Below, one piece after another: positions 1 to 9,017 of a stretch of DNA of 64,000 nucleotides. Source of the stretch: UBA7374 sp049890275 (GTDB lineage: Bacteria; Verrucomicrobiota; Verrucomicrobiia; Opitutales; Coraliomargaritaceae); NCBI GenBank assembly GCA_049890275.1, contig JBMHBT010000011.1:178094-242093 (forward strand), written 5' to 3'. The first letter of the stretch is position 1. Every line of letters starts with the position of its first letter. Position numbers and translations under genes: made by a program. The notes below the pieces were generated by a model. It was not told the origin of the DNA. It worked only from the letters and a program-made list of their open reading frames with translations, and made no database searches.

Positions 1-639
1 GCCCCCTGCCCGGCCTGCGGCGCAGCCCGGCTCAAGCAGACGGACGCTACCTATGAGTGCCGCGACATGGACTGTACTTTCAAGATCTCCAAGTACATTG
101 CCGGTCGCCAACTCAATCCGGAAGAAGCCAAGCGACTCATTGTAGACAAATCGCTTCCGGAAATGGAGGGCTTCCTCTCCCGCTTCAATAAGCCCTTCAG
201 CGCCGGTCTCAAGCTGGAGCAACCGGTGGGCAAAAACGGCAAGCCTCTGAAGTGGAAAGTCGATTTCGTCTTTGACGATGCCGAAGGCGAAGATGTGGAA
301 CTGGGCGAGGATGAGTTCGTCAAGGACCTCTCCCTCCAGAGTGGACTCGCAGCCAAGCTCTACGCCACGGATAAAGCCTACCATGTGCCCGCCTTCCGAC
401 CCAAGGAATCCCCCGAAGGCTTCCGTCTGGGGAAAACGATTCTGCAAAAAGAACTCGAGACCAAGGATGTCGAAGCCCTGCTCACCGAAGGTAAGACTGC
501 CCAGTTGGAAGGCTTTGTCTCCAAGCGGACCAAGCGTGGATTCAAGGCCGCGCTGACACTCGACTTTGAGACCGGCAAGATCGGATTCGAATTCGAACCG
601 CGCCCGACAAAAAAGGCCGCGAAGAAAAAGTCCTCATAG
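1..639 (+). CDS. DNA topoisomerase IA (topoisomerase III-like), C-terminal part
   Basis: Only the C-terminal end is in the window; the frame is open from base 1 and stops at 637-639. The visible 212 residues begin with half of a four-Cys zinc ribbon (CPAC, then a Cys pair about 18 residues on) and continue with three repeats of the C-terminal topoisomerase repeat type, recognisable by 'ISKYIAGRQLNPEEAKRLI' and 'LLTEGKTAQLEGFVSKR', each ending in a beta pattern like 'GKIGFEF'. These repeats are typical of bacterial type IA enzymes of the TopB/topoisomerase III class, which pass single strands during decatenation and supercoil control. The protein ends in a lysine-rich tail (TKKAAKKKSS) that could add nonspecific DNA binding. 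The catalytic toprim and tyrosine domains lie upstream, so TopA and TopB cannot be separated with certainty. Confidence 0.8.
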   Translation, partial: APCPACGAARLKQTDATYECRDMDCTFKISKYIAGRQLNPEEAKRLIVDKSLPEMEGFLSRFNKPFSAGLKLEQPVGKNGKPLKWKVDFVFDDAEGEDVELGEDEFVKDLSLQSGLAAKLYATDKAYHVPAFRPKESPEGFRLGKTILQKELETKDVEALLTEGKTAQLEGFVSKRTKRGFKAALTLDFETGKIGFEFEPRPTKKAAKKKSS

Positions 640-700
640 AATCCTTCATTGCGGGTTGTCAGATCGGGAGAAAACCATCATCTAAACAGCAGAACTTTTC

Positions 701-1852
701 ATGAAGCCAGAGAACAAGCCCAGCCGCCCTTTCTTTTCCTCCGGACCCTGTGCCAAGCGCCCGGGATGGTCGCTCGACGCCCTCGACGGCGCCCTACTCG
801 GCCGCTCCCACCGAGCCAAAAATGCCAAAGCCCGCATCCAGCAGGTCATAGATGATTCAAAAGAGATCCTCGGGCTACCCGAAGGCTATGTCTGCGGCAT
901 CGTACCCGCCTCCGATACCGGAGCGATCGAAATGGCCATGTGGTCCCTCCTCGGCGCGCGCGGCCTCGATATCTGCGCCTGGGAATCCTTTGGCTCCGCC
1001 TGGGTCACTGATGTGGTCAAGCAACTCAAGCTAGAGAACGTCACCCGCCACGAAGCTGACTACGGAAAACTCCCCGACCTCAGTGCCGTCAATTTCGATA
1101 ACGACGTCGTCTTCACCTACAATGGTACCACCTCCGGCGTCCGCGTCCCCAACCTCGACTGGATCCCGCAGGAGCGCGAGGGACTCGTCCTCTGCGACGC
1201 CACCTCTGCCGTCTTCGCCATGGACCTCGACTACAGCAAGCTCGATGTCGTCACCTGGTCCTGGCAAAAAGTAAAGGGAGGCGAAGCCGCCCACGGCATG
1301 ATCGTCCTCAGCCCGCGCGCCATCGAACGCCTCGAAACCTACACACCCGCCTGGCCACTTCCTAAGATCTTCCGCCTAGCCAAAGGAGGAAAACTCATCC
1401 GAGGCATATTTGAAGGCGCCACGATCAATACCGTCTCCATGCTCTGCGTCGAAGACGCGGTCGACGGTCTCCAGTGGGCCAAATCCATCGGCGGCCTCCC
1501 CGCCCTGCTCAAACGCTCCGAGGCGAACCTTGCCACGGTTGCCAACTGGGTCGAAGCCAGCGACTGGATCGACTTCCTCGCCGAAGATCCCGCCACCCGC
1601 TCCAACACCTCCATTTGCCTCAAGATCGTGGATCCCTGGTATCAAGGACTCAGTCCCGAAGAACAGGCCGCCAAAGCTAAGGAACTGGTCAAGCGCCTCG
1701 AAAGCGAATCCGTCGCTTACGACTTCGGCAGCTACCGAGACGCCCCTCCCGGCATCCGCATCTGGGGCGGCGCCACCGTCGACCCCGAAGACACCGCCGT
1801 ACTCCTCCCTTGGCTCGACTGGGCTTTCGCTCAAATCAAAGCCGAAAGCTAA
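701..1852 (+). CDS. serC: Phosphoserine aminotransferase
   Basis: A class V, PLP-dependent aminotransferase that converts 3-phosphohydroxypyruvate and glutamate to O-phosphoserine in serine biosynthesis. The 383-residue protein opens with a SerC-type substrate loop (FFSSGPCAKRPGW) and has the PLP-lysine segment 'SWQKVKGGEAAHG' near residue 190. The overall sequence matches the alphaproteobacterial/Methanosarcina-type SerC subfamily (TIGR01365) better than the E. coli type. Its start lies 61 bp after the topoisomerase stop. No other ser gene is adjacent, so it is probably transcribed alone or by read-through from the topoisomerase gene. Confidence 0.92.
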   Translation: MKPENKPSRPFFSSGPCAKRPGWSLDALDGALLGRSHRAKNAKARIQQVIDDSKEILGLPEGYVCGIVPASDTGAIEMAMWSLLGARGLDICAWESFGSAWVTDVVKQLKLENVTRHEADYGKLPDLSAVNFDNDVVFTYNGTTSGVRVPNLDWIPQEREGLVLCDATSAVFAMDLDYSKLDVVTWSWQKVKGGEAAHGMIVLSPRAIERLETYTPAWPLPKIFRLAKGGKLIRGIFEGATINTVSMLCVEDAVDGLQWAKSIGGLPALLKRSEANLATVANWVEASDWIDFLAEDPATRSNTSICLKIVDPWYQGLSPEEQAAKAKELVKRLESESVAYDFGSYRDAPPGIRIWGGATVDPEDTAVLLPWLDWAFAQIKAES

Positions 1853-2008
1853 AACTAGCCGGAACAGTTGATTGTATAACCAGGGATTGAAGCGGATCAC
1901 TTTGTAACCAGAATCGATCCGCCCCATCCGAGTTGATTTGTGGCTCATCAAACCCTGTACCGTCTGCGCGCACAGGTTTCTCGAGCCGAACGGGTGGTTG
2001 AACTGACT

Positions 2009-4615
2009 TTACTGACCGATGGCGACGGGCGAAAGCTTCCAGATCTGGTCGGCGTATTGGCGAATCGTCCGGTCGCTGGAGAAATAGCCCATGCGGGCGG
2101 TATTGAGAATCGCCATACGGGCCCACTTGGCGGGATCGCGGAAGGCCTGATCGGCTAGTTCCTGTACCCGGATGTAGTCGGCGTAGTCGGCGAGGCAAAG
2201 ATAAGGATCGCCACCCTCCAGCCAGCTACTGCAAAGCGGAGCAAAGGCATCGTGCTCGCCGGGAGTAAAGAAATCGGAGCGAAGCCAGTCGATGACTGCC
2301 TTGAGTTCCCAGTTGGCGTTGTATTCATCGTAGGGCTGATAGCCGCGGGCGTGAATTGCTTCTACTTCTTCGACTGTGTGACCGAAGATAAAGATGTTCT
2401 CTTCACCGACTTCTTCGCGAATTTCGACGTTGGCTCCGTCGAGTGTACCGATGGTCAGCGCACCGTTGAGGGCGAGCTTCATATTGCCCGTACCCGAAGC
2501 TTCCTTACCGGCGGTTGAAATCTGCTCGGAGAGGTCGGCGGCGGGAATCATCTTTTCGGCCAAAGTAACGCGGTAATTTTCGGGGAAGACGATCTTGATA
2601 CGATCTTCAATGCGTGGGTCGTTGTTGACCTTCTCGGCGACTTTGTTGATCGCACGGATGATGTTCTTGGCCAGGGCGTAACCGGGTGCGGCTTTGGCGC
2701 CAAAGACAAACACGCGCGGACTCATTTCATAATTGGGATCGTTGAGTAATCGACGATAGAGCGTGAGGATGTGCAGGAGGTTGAGGTGCTGACGCTTGTA
2801 CTCGTGGAGGCGTTTGATCTGCACGTCGAAGAGTGCATCGGGGTTGATTTCGAGGCCGCAATCAGTGCGCACAAAGTCGGCAAAGGCCACTTTGTTGGCT
2901 CGCTTGACAGCCATGAAGCGCTTCTGGAAATCCGGGTCGTCGGCAAAATCAGCCAGTCCGGTGAGGCGGTCGAGATCTTTGGGCCAGTCGCTGCCGAGCT
3001 TCTCCGAGATGAGCTCGGAGAGCCCGGGGTTGCAGGCGAGGAGCCAGCGGCGCGGCGTGATGCCGTTGGTCATATTGACGAGCTTATCGGGGTAGAGCTC
3101 ATGAAAGGTGGAGAAGAGGTGTTTCTTCAACAGATCTGTATGGAGAGCGGCCACACCGTTCACGCGGGTCGAACCGACGACCGATAGATAAGCCATGCGG
3201 ATCATCTTGGGTTGCCCTTCTTCGATAATGGAGAGCTCTCTTTTCTTCGTATCGTCCCCCGGCCATTTGGTTTCGACTTCGCCTTCGAGGAAGCGTCGGT
3301 TGATTTCGTAAATGATTTCCAAATGGCGGGGCAACACCTTCTCAAAGAGTGGCAGGCTCCAGCGCTCCAGTGCTTCAGGCAGCAAGGTATGATTGGTATA
3401 GTTGCAGGATTTATGGGTGATCGCCCAGGCATCGTCCCACTCCAGTCCGTGCGTATCCATGAGCAAACGCATCAGCTCGGGAACGGCGATGGCCGGGTGG
3501 GTATCGTTCAATTGTAGGGCGTTGAAGTCAGCAAACTCCGCCCAATTGTCATGCTTGTTTAAGAATCGGCGAATGATATCCTTGAGTGAACAACTGACGA
3601 AGAAGTACTGCTGGACGAGTCGCAGTTCTTTTCCATTTTCCGTGTTGTCATTTGGGTAGAGTACCTTGGAGATGGTCTCTCCCGTGGCTTTCTCGCGGAC
3701 GGCCTCAACGTAGCCTCCTTCGTTGAAAATATTGAGGTCAAACTCCTGCGAAGCTCGGGCATCCCAAAGGCGGAGGAAGTTTACCGTCTCGCCCCCAAAG
3801 CCGACGATGCCAATATCAAAGGGGACACCGACTACGGTTTTACAGTCGACCCACTGAGGATGGTAGAAACCCTTGTCATCCATCTGATGCTCGACGCGGC
3901 CATAGAGTTTGACTTCCTGACTGAAGTTCGGACGCATAACCTCCCAGGGGCACCCCTTCTCCTGCCAGACATCGGGATGCTCCAACTGGTGCCCATCAGC
4001 AAACTCCTGCCGGAAGAGCCCAAACTCGTAGTGGATACCGTAGCCAATAGCTGGCAGATCGAGCGTTGCGAGGGAGTCCAGAAAACAAGCAGCCAATCGA
4101 CCGAGACCGCCATTACCAAGACCCATATCGGCTTCCTCGGCGGTGATCTCACTAAAATCCTGACCCAACTCGGACAAGGCATCGCGGGCCGCTTGATGAA
4201 GACCGGAGTTGTGTAGATTATTGAGGAGCAAACGGCCCATCAAGTACTCCAAACTGAGGTAATAGGCGCGGCGCACCTTTTTCTTATTATGCACCGCTTG
4301 CGTCTTCATAAAGCGGTCGAGTAAACGATCACGCACGGCATAACAGGTAGCGGTCCACCATTCATCACGGGTGGCACTTTCCGGGTGACGGGCCAGCGTG
4401 TAACGCAAGTGATTGAGGATGGATTCCTTCAGCGAGTCCTTACTGCACCCCACTTGAAAGCGGTACGCTTGTTTTTCTCCATGTGGCGGAATCGTATGCA
4501 CGGAATTCGCTTTCGGCTTGGCCGGAAGGTTTTTTTTCGCCGTCTTCGATACGGCTTTTTTAGCGGTCTTTTTAACGGAAGACGGGACGGTCTTTTTAGT
4601 CGCACGTTTGCTCAT
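2009..4615 (-). CDS. glgP: Glycogen/starch/alpha-glucan phosphorylase
   Basis: A GT35 phosphorylase that releases glucose-1-phosphate from glycogen using a PLP cofactor. At 868 residues it has the usual catalytic length plus an N-terminal extension. Visible signatures include 'YYLSLEYLMGRLL' near residue 115, the glycine-rich 'MGLGNGGLGRLAACFLDS', the phosphate/PLP motif 'EASGTGNMKLALNGALTIG' and 'DGANVEI' downstream. The first ~40 residues are an extra low-complexity Lys/Ala/Thr tail resembling histone H1 (repeated TAKK/TKK units), absent from standard GlgP. No other glycogen gene flanks it, so it is likely monocistronic. Confidence 0.95.
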   Translation of the reverse strand: MSKRATKKTVPSSVKKTAKKAVSKTAKKNLPAKPKANSVHTIPPHGEKQAYRFQVGCSKDSLKESILNHLRYTLARHPESATRDEWWTATCYAVRDRLLDRFMKTQAVHNKKKVRRAYYLSLEYLMGRLLLNNLHNSGLHQAARDALSELGQDFSEITAEEADMGLGNGGLGRLAACFLDSLATLDLPAIGYGIHYEFGLFRQEFADGHQLEHPDVWQEKGCPWEVMRPNFSQEVKLYGRVEHQMDDKGFYHPQWVDCKTVVGVPFDIGIVGFGGETVNFLRLWDARASQEFDLNIFNEGGYVEAVREKATGETISKVLYPNDNTENGKELRLVQQYFFVSCSLKDIIRRFLNKHDNWAEFADFNALQLNDTHPAIAVPELMRLLMDTHGLEWDDAWAITHKSCNYTNHTLLPEALERWSLPLFEKVLPRHLEIIYEINRRFLEGEVETKWPGDDTKKRELSIIEEGQPKMIRMAYLSVVGSTRVNGVAALHTDLLKKHLFSTFHELYPDKLVNMTNGITPRRWLLACNPGLSELISEKLGSDWPKDLDRLTGLADFADDPDFQKRFMAVKRANKVAFADFVRTDCGLEINPDALFDVQIKRLHEYKRQHLNLLHILTLYRRLLNDPNYEMSPRVFVFGAKAAPGYALAKNIIRAINKVAEKVNNDPRIEDRIKIVFPENYRVTLAEKMIPAADLSEQISTAGKEASGTGNMKLALNGALTIGTLDGANVEIREEVGEENIFIFGHTVEEVEAIHARGYQPYDEYNANWELKAVIDWLRSDFFTPGEHDAFAPLCSSWLEGGDPYLCLADYADYIRVQELADQAFRDPAKWARMAILNTARMGYFSSDRTIRQYADQIWKLSPVAIGQ

Positions 4616-4678
4616 GAAAAAGTGGTTTTTTTGAAATTTTGATGGATACGTATGATAGAAACTGACTTTTGAAAAAGA

Positions 4679-6109
4679 TCAGGAGACTTCTACACAGGGC
4701 AAGAGAGCAGCGTCTTTCATGCCATGAATGATTTTTTTATCCGCCGGGCAGAGTGTAGCGAGAATCCCCTGCAGGGAAACCCGCTGTTTTTTCTCTTCAA
4801 CAAAGTAATAGGGACACAAACGCACTCGGGCATCCATTTGCCGGATGGTTCCGTCTTCTCGATAAACCGGATGACGCAGGCGCTTGGGCTTTTCATACTG
4901 CTGGAGTATATGAAGTGAATTATCCGACATACTGACGGCCTGCCAAATGGCATCCTCCCATTCGCTGCGTGAAGAGTCGCTCCCCAGAGTTACACTACGG
5001 GCACCCCAGGCACTCTCGTGGTAGCCACTGATCTTAATAATTAAATTGCGCTCCTTCTTACCCGCTTCAACCAACTGCTCCCATCGGCTGATTGGTTTAC
5101 CGGCTACGCTGGGTGCATCCAAGACGGCGTTGGGAGGTAATTCAACCGGATCCATCACCCAACTCGGCGGAATGATTGCATGGAGAATCCGAAGTGACTC
5201 TTTCGGTAGATTCTCTTTCCAGAATTCCTCCAGGATCCGATGGTGAAACAATGCAAGCGCGAGTTTCTCCTCCTGGAAGTGACGCATGGGAGGCGTTAAA
5301 CTAATCTGTGACTGGCTACGGGCTTCCAATAAATATTCTGCGATGCTGACATTAGCCAAATCGAAGAGTTCCCAAAAGCGGTAGATCACGTCGACCTCCT
5401 GCGGATCGCCGTCAATGCCGACACAAATCGAATCCCCCAGCGGCATGACCTCATCGGGATGAAAGACATGAACACGACGTCCCCGCTGGCGCAATTGCGA
5501 GGCAATCCACTCCATTTCCGGCCGATAGGTAGCTGCCTCATCACTAACCAGAATCGCAATATAAGGAGCATTTTTCTGAGGACTGCGTGCACAGAGTGCA
5601 GCATAAAAGGCCTCTACCATATCCTGCTCTCCGGCTCCGACCAGAGCCGGACCATGAACCGGAGCGTAGAGACGATTGAGGAATGCAGTCAGCCCGATCC
5701 CTCCGGGAACGGAATCGATCTCTGTCAGAGCAAAGCCGTCGTCTGTGATCAAGAGATCCGGGCGTATAATGACCGGACAGGAACCGCGCAGAGCATTGCC
5801 ACGGGCGTGTTCCACTAAATGATCCGGCTTGCCTCGGTCGAGGTACTCCGCAACCCAGGGAGCAGTCAACTCACGGTTGCGAAGCAGGTTCCGGCCCTCT
5901 GCCGAACGCAGATAGAGGGTCTCCAAAGCGCGATGAAAATCATAACAAGCCTGACCAATCTTCTCAATGGTCCGCATTTGCTCAGCCGTCAGCGGAAAAG
6001 CGCTGGGCGAGCACAACCAAGTCTTGTTCTCAAAAAGGCTTTGCTCAGAGAAAGCCTCCATTGCCTGCGCCTGACTCAAAACCGCCAACTCTGGGGAGGA
6101 TTCAGTCAT
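4679..6109 (-). CDS. Conserved protein with ATP-grasp-like features
   Basis: Not firmly recognised. About 476 residues, soluble, no signal peptide. The ATG at 6109 is chosen because it overlaps the prfB stop by 8 bp (translational coupling); the open frame extends further upstream but only inside prfB. A central segment 'VIIRPDLLITDDGFALTEID' followed by 'SVPGGIGLT' resembles the Arg-Pro-Asp and Glu-x-(Asn/Asp) block of circularly permuted ATP-grasp enzymes such as the glutathionylspermidine synthase family. The C-terminal 'LIIKISGYHESAWGARSVTL' looks like the Lys-bearing nucleotide loop of that fold. If so it would be a carboxylate-amine/thiol ligase of unknown substrate. Family assignment is inference from short motifs only. 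Confidence 0.55.
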   Translation of the reverse strand: MTESSPELAVLSQAQAMEAFSEQSLFENKTWLCSPSAFPLTAEQMRTIEKIGQACYDFHRALETLYLRSAEGRNLLRNRELTAPWVAEYLDRGKPDHLVEHARGNALRGSCPVIIRPDLLITDDGFALTEIDSVPGGIGLTAFLNRLYAPVHGPALVGAGEQDMVEAFYAALCARSPQKNAPYIAILVSDEAATYRPEMEWIASQLRQRGRRVHVFHPDEVMPLGDSICVGIDGDPQEVDVIYRFWELFDLANVSIAEYLLEARSQSQISLTPPMRHFQEEKLALALFHHRILEEFWKENLPKESLRILHAIIPPSWVMDPVELPPNAVLDAPSVAGKPISRWEQLVEAGKKERNLIIKISGYHESAWGARSVTLGSDSSRSEWEDAIWQAVSMSDNSLHILQQYEKPKRLRHPVYREDGTIRQMDARVRLCPYYFVEEKKQRVSLQGILATLCPADKKIIHGMKDAALLPCVEVS

Positions 6110-7263
6110 TCTGTGATTCCCTTTCCTCGGCAGGCTTACGTGAAGTCGGCCCACCGGCCCGCAACCATGCGTGGACAAAAAGGTCAATTTCGCCATCCAT
6201 GACCGCCTGCACATTACCGGTCTCAGCACCCGTACGCAGGTCCTTAACTAATTGATAGGGCTGAAAAACGTAGGAACGAATCTGATTCCCCCAGGCAATC
6301 TCACCCTTCTCGCCATAGAATTTCTCCATCTCACTGCGTTTCTCATCCTCCATCTTCTCGTATAGGCGAGACTTCAATGTCCGCATCGCAGTGGCCTTAT
6401 TCTTGATCTGAGAACGTTCGTTTTGACAGGTCACGACAATATTTGTCGGCAGGTGCGTCAGGCGCACAGCCGACTCGGTTCGGTTAACATGCTGTCCTCC
6501 TTTACCACTGGCCCGATAGACGTCGGTACGAATCTCAGCGTCCGGTATGTCCAAATCGATATCATCCTCCATTTCGGCAATCACATCGACTGAAGAAAAG
6601 GAAGTATGGCGGCGGGCGTTTGAATCAAAAGGACTGATGCGAACCAGACGATGCACACCGCGCTCTGCCTTGGCGTAGCCATAAGCATTGGGCCCCTCGA
6701 TACGAATCGTAGCGGAAGAAATCCCTGCTTCTTCTCCAGGCATGATATCGAGAACCTCGACAGCAAATCCCGCGCGTTCACCCCAGCGTGTATACATGCG
6801 TAAAAGCATGTCTGCCCAATCGCAGGATTCTGTGCCACCGGCACCGGCATGAACGGTCAGGAGGGCGTTGCTGTTATCGTGCGGACCGGTCAAAAATGAA
6901 GACAACTCGAGGGCGTCGAGCTTAGGCGTCAACCGGCCGAGGCAATCAATCACTTCCTGCTCGAATGCACTTAACTCCGGATCGCCTTCACCTTCGTCCA
7001 CCAGCTCCAACATGGCGCGTAGTTCGTCTACTTCTCCATTAAAGCTCTTGGCAGGATTGACCGCGCTCTTGAAACGGTTGACTTCTGCGATGACCTTGCG
7101 GGCAGCCTCTTGGTCGTCCCAGAAACTGGGCTCTGCCATTTGCTGCTCCAACTCAACTATTCTTTCCAGCTTGTTGTCGCCGTCAAAGATACCTCCAAAT
7201 ATGACCGGCGCGCCGGGTAATATCGTCGATCTGTGTGCGGATTTCCGGAGTGATCAATTGCAT
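6102..7263 (-). CDS. prfB: Peptide chain release factor 2, with programmed +1 frameshift
   Basis: RF2 recognises UGA and UAA stop codons and triggers peptidyl-tRNA hydrolysis. The GGQ loop is visible as 'ASGKGGQHVNRTESAVRLTH', and an SPF-type codon-recognition tripeptide as 'ISPFDSNARRHTSF'. The gene is split in two frames: 26 codons from an ATG at 7263 run to a TGA at 7185-7183, and reading continues in the +1 frame from GAC at 7184 to the stop at 6102. The upstream peptide (QLITPEIRTQIDDI...) restores the usual RF2 N-terminus. The joined product is about 386 residues, slightly long because of a C-terminal tail. Expression should be autoregulated by RF2 level. The downstream ATP-grasp-like gene overlaps its stop. 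Confidence 0.95.
7182..7196 (-). promoter_or_regulatory. RF2 programmed +1 ribosomal frameshift site
   Basis: Read on the minus strand this is GGAGG-TAT-CTT-TGA-C: an internal Shine-Dalgarno-like element three bases before the slippery CTT codon, directly followed by an in-frame TGA and a C. This is the arrangement of the classic prfB recoding signal. Slow termination at UGA when RF2 is scarce lets the tRNA-Leu slip to the UUU frame and continue at GAC. Confidence 0.95.
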
Positions 7264-7336
7264 AATCGATTCTGTTTTAGTAGCGCGCTCGATAAAAGCT
7301 TAATTTTTATTCAACTGTAAACAAAAGGCAACAAAC

Positions 7337-8890
7337 CTACAATAAGTCTGCAGCCAAGTCGGCGAGTTCGGAGCGAACGCCCGTGGTGAGTTCCAAATGT
7401 GCGGTAATTTCCGTACCCTTTAATCGCTGCGCGGTATGAACAAGGCCATTTGAACTGGCATCGAGGAACATACTGTCCACTTGTGCCGGATCGCCGAGAA
7501 GGATCACCTTAGAGCCCTCGGCCATACGACTGACCACCGTTTTGGCTTCGTGCGGAGTTAAATTCTGCGCCTCATCAATGATGAATATGGTATTGGCCAG
7601 AGAACGTCCACGGATGAAAGTCATCGCCTCGACTTCGACCATGCCGAAGTCAAAGAGGAACTGATAGGGCTTTCGTGGAGAGTTTGCTTCCTCGTCCTCT
7701 TTCTCATTGGAGGCCGGTTGCTTGGCCAGTTTTGCCATCGCCTTTTTACGCTTTCGATTCGAAGTGATGCGGTCGATACGCTCCTGTTCCTTGAGTGAAT
7801 CCTCCGCCGTGACCAATTTTCGATTACTGAAAAGCACTTCCAGATTATCGTAAAACGGAGCGATATAAGGCGCCATCTTTTCTTCTAAAGTACCGGGCAA
7901 GGCGCCCGTATCTTTACCGATATGAACCAAGGGGCGGGTAATAAAAACACGTTCGTAGAGATTATCCTCACCCAGTGCCTGGTACAGAGCCATCGCAATA
8001 CTGACCAAGGTCTTTCCGGTGCCCGCTTTACCCGTACAGGTCACGAGCTTGATATCCTCATCAAGCAGTGCATCCATCAGCATCCGCTGCTCCTCATTGA
8101 GCGGACTGATCCGTATTCCCTTCGGGATCTTCACCCCGACGCCGTCTCCGACAATAAGTGCCTCCAGTTGACCATCCCCACGATAGCGGGCCGGCTCGCG
8201 GAATTCTCCATGACCGACGTAAACGTACTCGTTCAGGAAGAGGTGACTGGTCATCTCCGGCTCTAAATCCACCCCGTGTTCCTCCAGGAAGCGCTCATAA
8301 TCCGCCGCCTCCAAAAGCAAAGTCTTACAACCGGTACTCTCTGCGGTCCGCACCTTGTCGTTCATGTAGTCTTGTACCTCTAAGCTCAGTGCAATTCCCT
8401 TCAGAGCCATATTGGCGTCCTTTGTTACCAGAATCACCCGATCGTCCAAACAAAGCTCGTTGAGAAAAACAACCGATGCGAGGATGCGATTGTCCATCTT
8501 TTCCAGATCACCCAGCGTTGCCTTGAGCAATTTCATGCCTTCGCTGTCCGGAGTCCCATTGACTAGGTAGTCGTTGATCACCACGATCAGGCGACCCCCG
8601 CTGGGAAGATCCCGTCCCAAAGTCGAGCTACTCTGATCCTTCAACTCAATCGGCTTCGACAGATTTTCCTCATCAAAAAGCCTCCGCAAGTCCCGATGTA
8701 CCTTCCTTGCTGCGTAACCCAGCTCACCCGGAGCAGACTTCTTGCGGTCCAACTCTTCGAGAACTTCAACTGGGATCGCCAAAGTATTTTCCTCAAATTT
8801 TTGCAGGCATTGCGGATCGTGCAGCAAAACGTTTGTATCGAGGACAAAGATCTTATTTGCCCGGCTCTTTTTCTTGGTTTTTCTAGGCAA
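7337..8890 (-). CDS. PIN domain-PhoH ATPase fusion (PhoH2/YlaK type)
   Basis: A two-domain protein: an N-terminal PIN ribonuclease domain (residues ~14-150, 'FVLDTNVLLHDP' with the first catalytic Asp, later 'VTKDANMALKG') and a C-terminal PhoH-type RecA-like ATPase (Walker A 'TGKAGTGKT', Walker B 'IFIIDEAQNL', followed by 'LLGDPAQVD'). Related PhoH2 proteins combine ATP-driven RNA unwinding with RNA cleavage. At 517 residues it is longer than the usual ~440-450. The extra length is a charged Lys/Arg then Glu-rich insertion (about residues 375-415) inside the ATPase core before 'FLFDFGMVEVEAMTF'. It is divergent from rnc, another RNase gene. Cellular substrates are not known from sequence. 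Confidence 0.9.
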   Translation of the reverse strand: MPRKTKKKSRANKIFVLDTNVLLHDPQCLQKFEENTLAIPVEVLEELDRKKSAPGELGYAARKVHRDLRRLFDEENLSKPIELKDQSSSTLGRDLPSGGRLIVVINDYLVNGTPDSEGMKLLKATLGDLEKMDNRILASVVFLNELCLDDRVILVTKDANMALKGIALSLEVQDYMNDKVRTAESTGCKTLLLEAADYERFLEEHGVDLEPEMTSHLFLNEYVYVGHGEFREPARYRGDGQLEALIVGDGVGVKIPKGIRISPLNEEQRMLMDALLDEDIKLVTCTGKAGTGKTLVSIAMALYQALGEDNLYERVFITRPLVHIGKDTGALPGTLEEKMAPYIAPFYDNLEVLFSNRKLVTAEDSLKEQERIDRITSNRKRKKAMAKLAKQPASNEKEDEEANSPRKPYQFLFDFGMVEVEAMTFIRGRSLANTIFIIDEAQNLTPHEAKTVVSRMAEGSKVILLGDPAQVDSMFLDASSNGLVHTAQRLKGTEITAHLELTTGVRSELADLAADLL

Positions 8891-9017
8891 GGGAAGGGAT
8901 GGATGGGAGCGGAAAATTGGAGTCGGGCTTGCACCCGAAGGAAAGTTTAAATTCCATCAACCAATATTGAGGAGGATTTGGCGCAAGCAGGAAAACCGAC
9001 CACGGATAAAATTAACC

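Noticed and set aside
1376..1951. Antisense open frame over serC
   Set aside because: A shadow frame of the GC-rich serC gene with no family similarity; the same holds for many other overlapping frames in the window.
6102..7151. RF2 as a 349-residue gene starting with TTG at 7151
   Set aside because: The start is an artefact of an interrupted frame; the upstream 26 codons and recoding site at 7182-7196 show the real gene starts at 7263.
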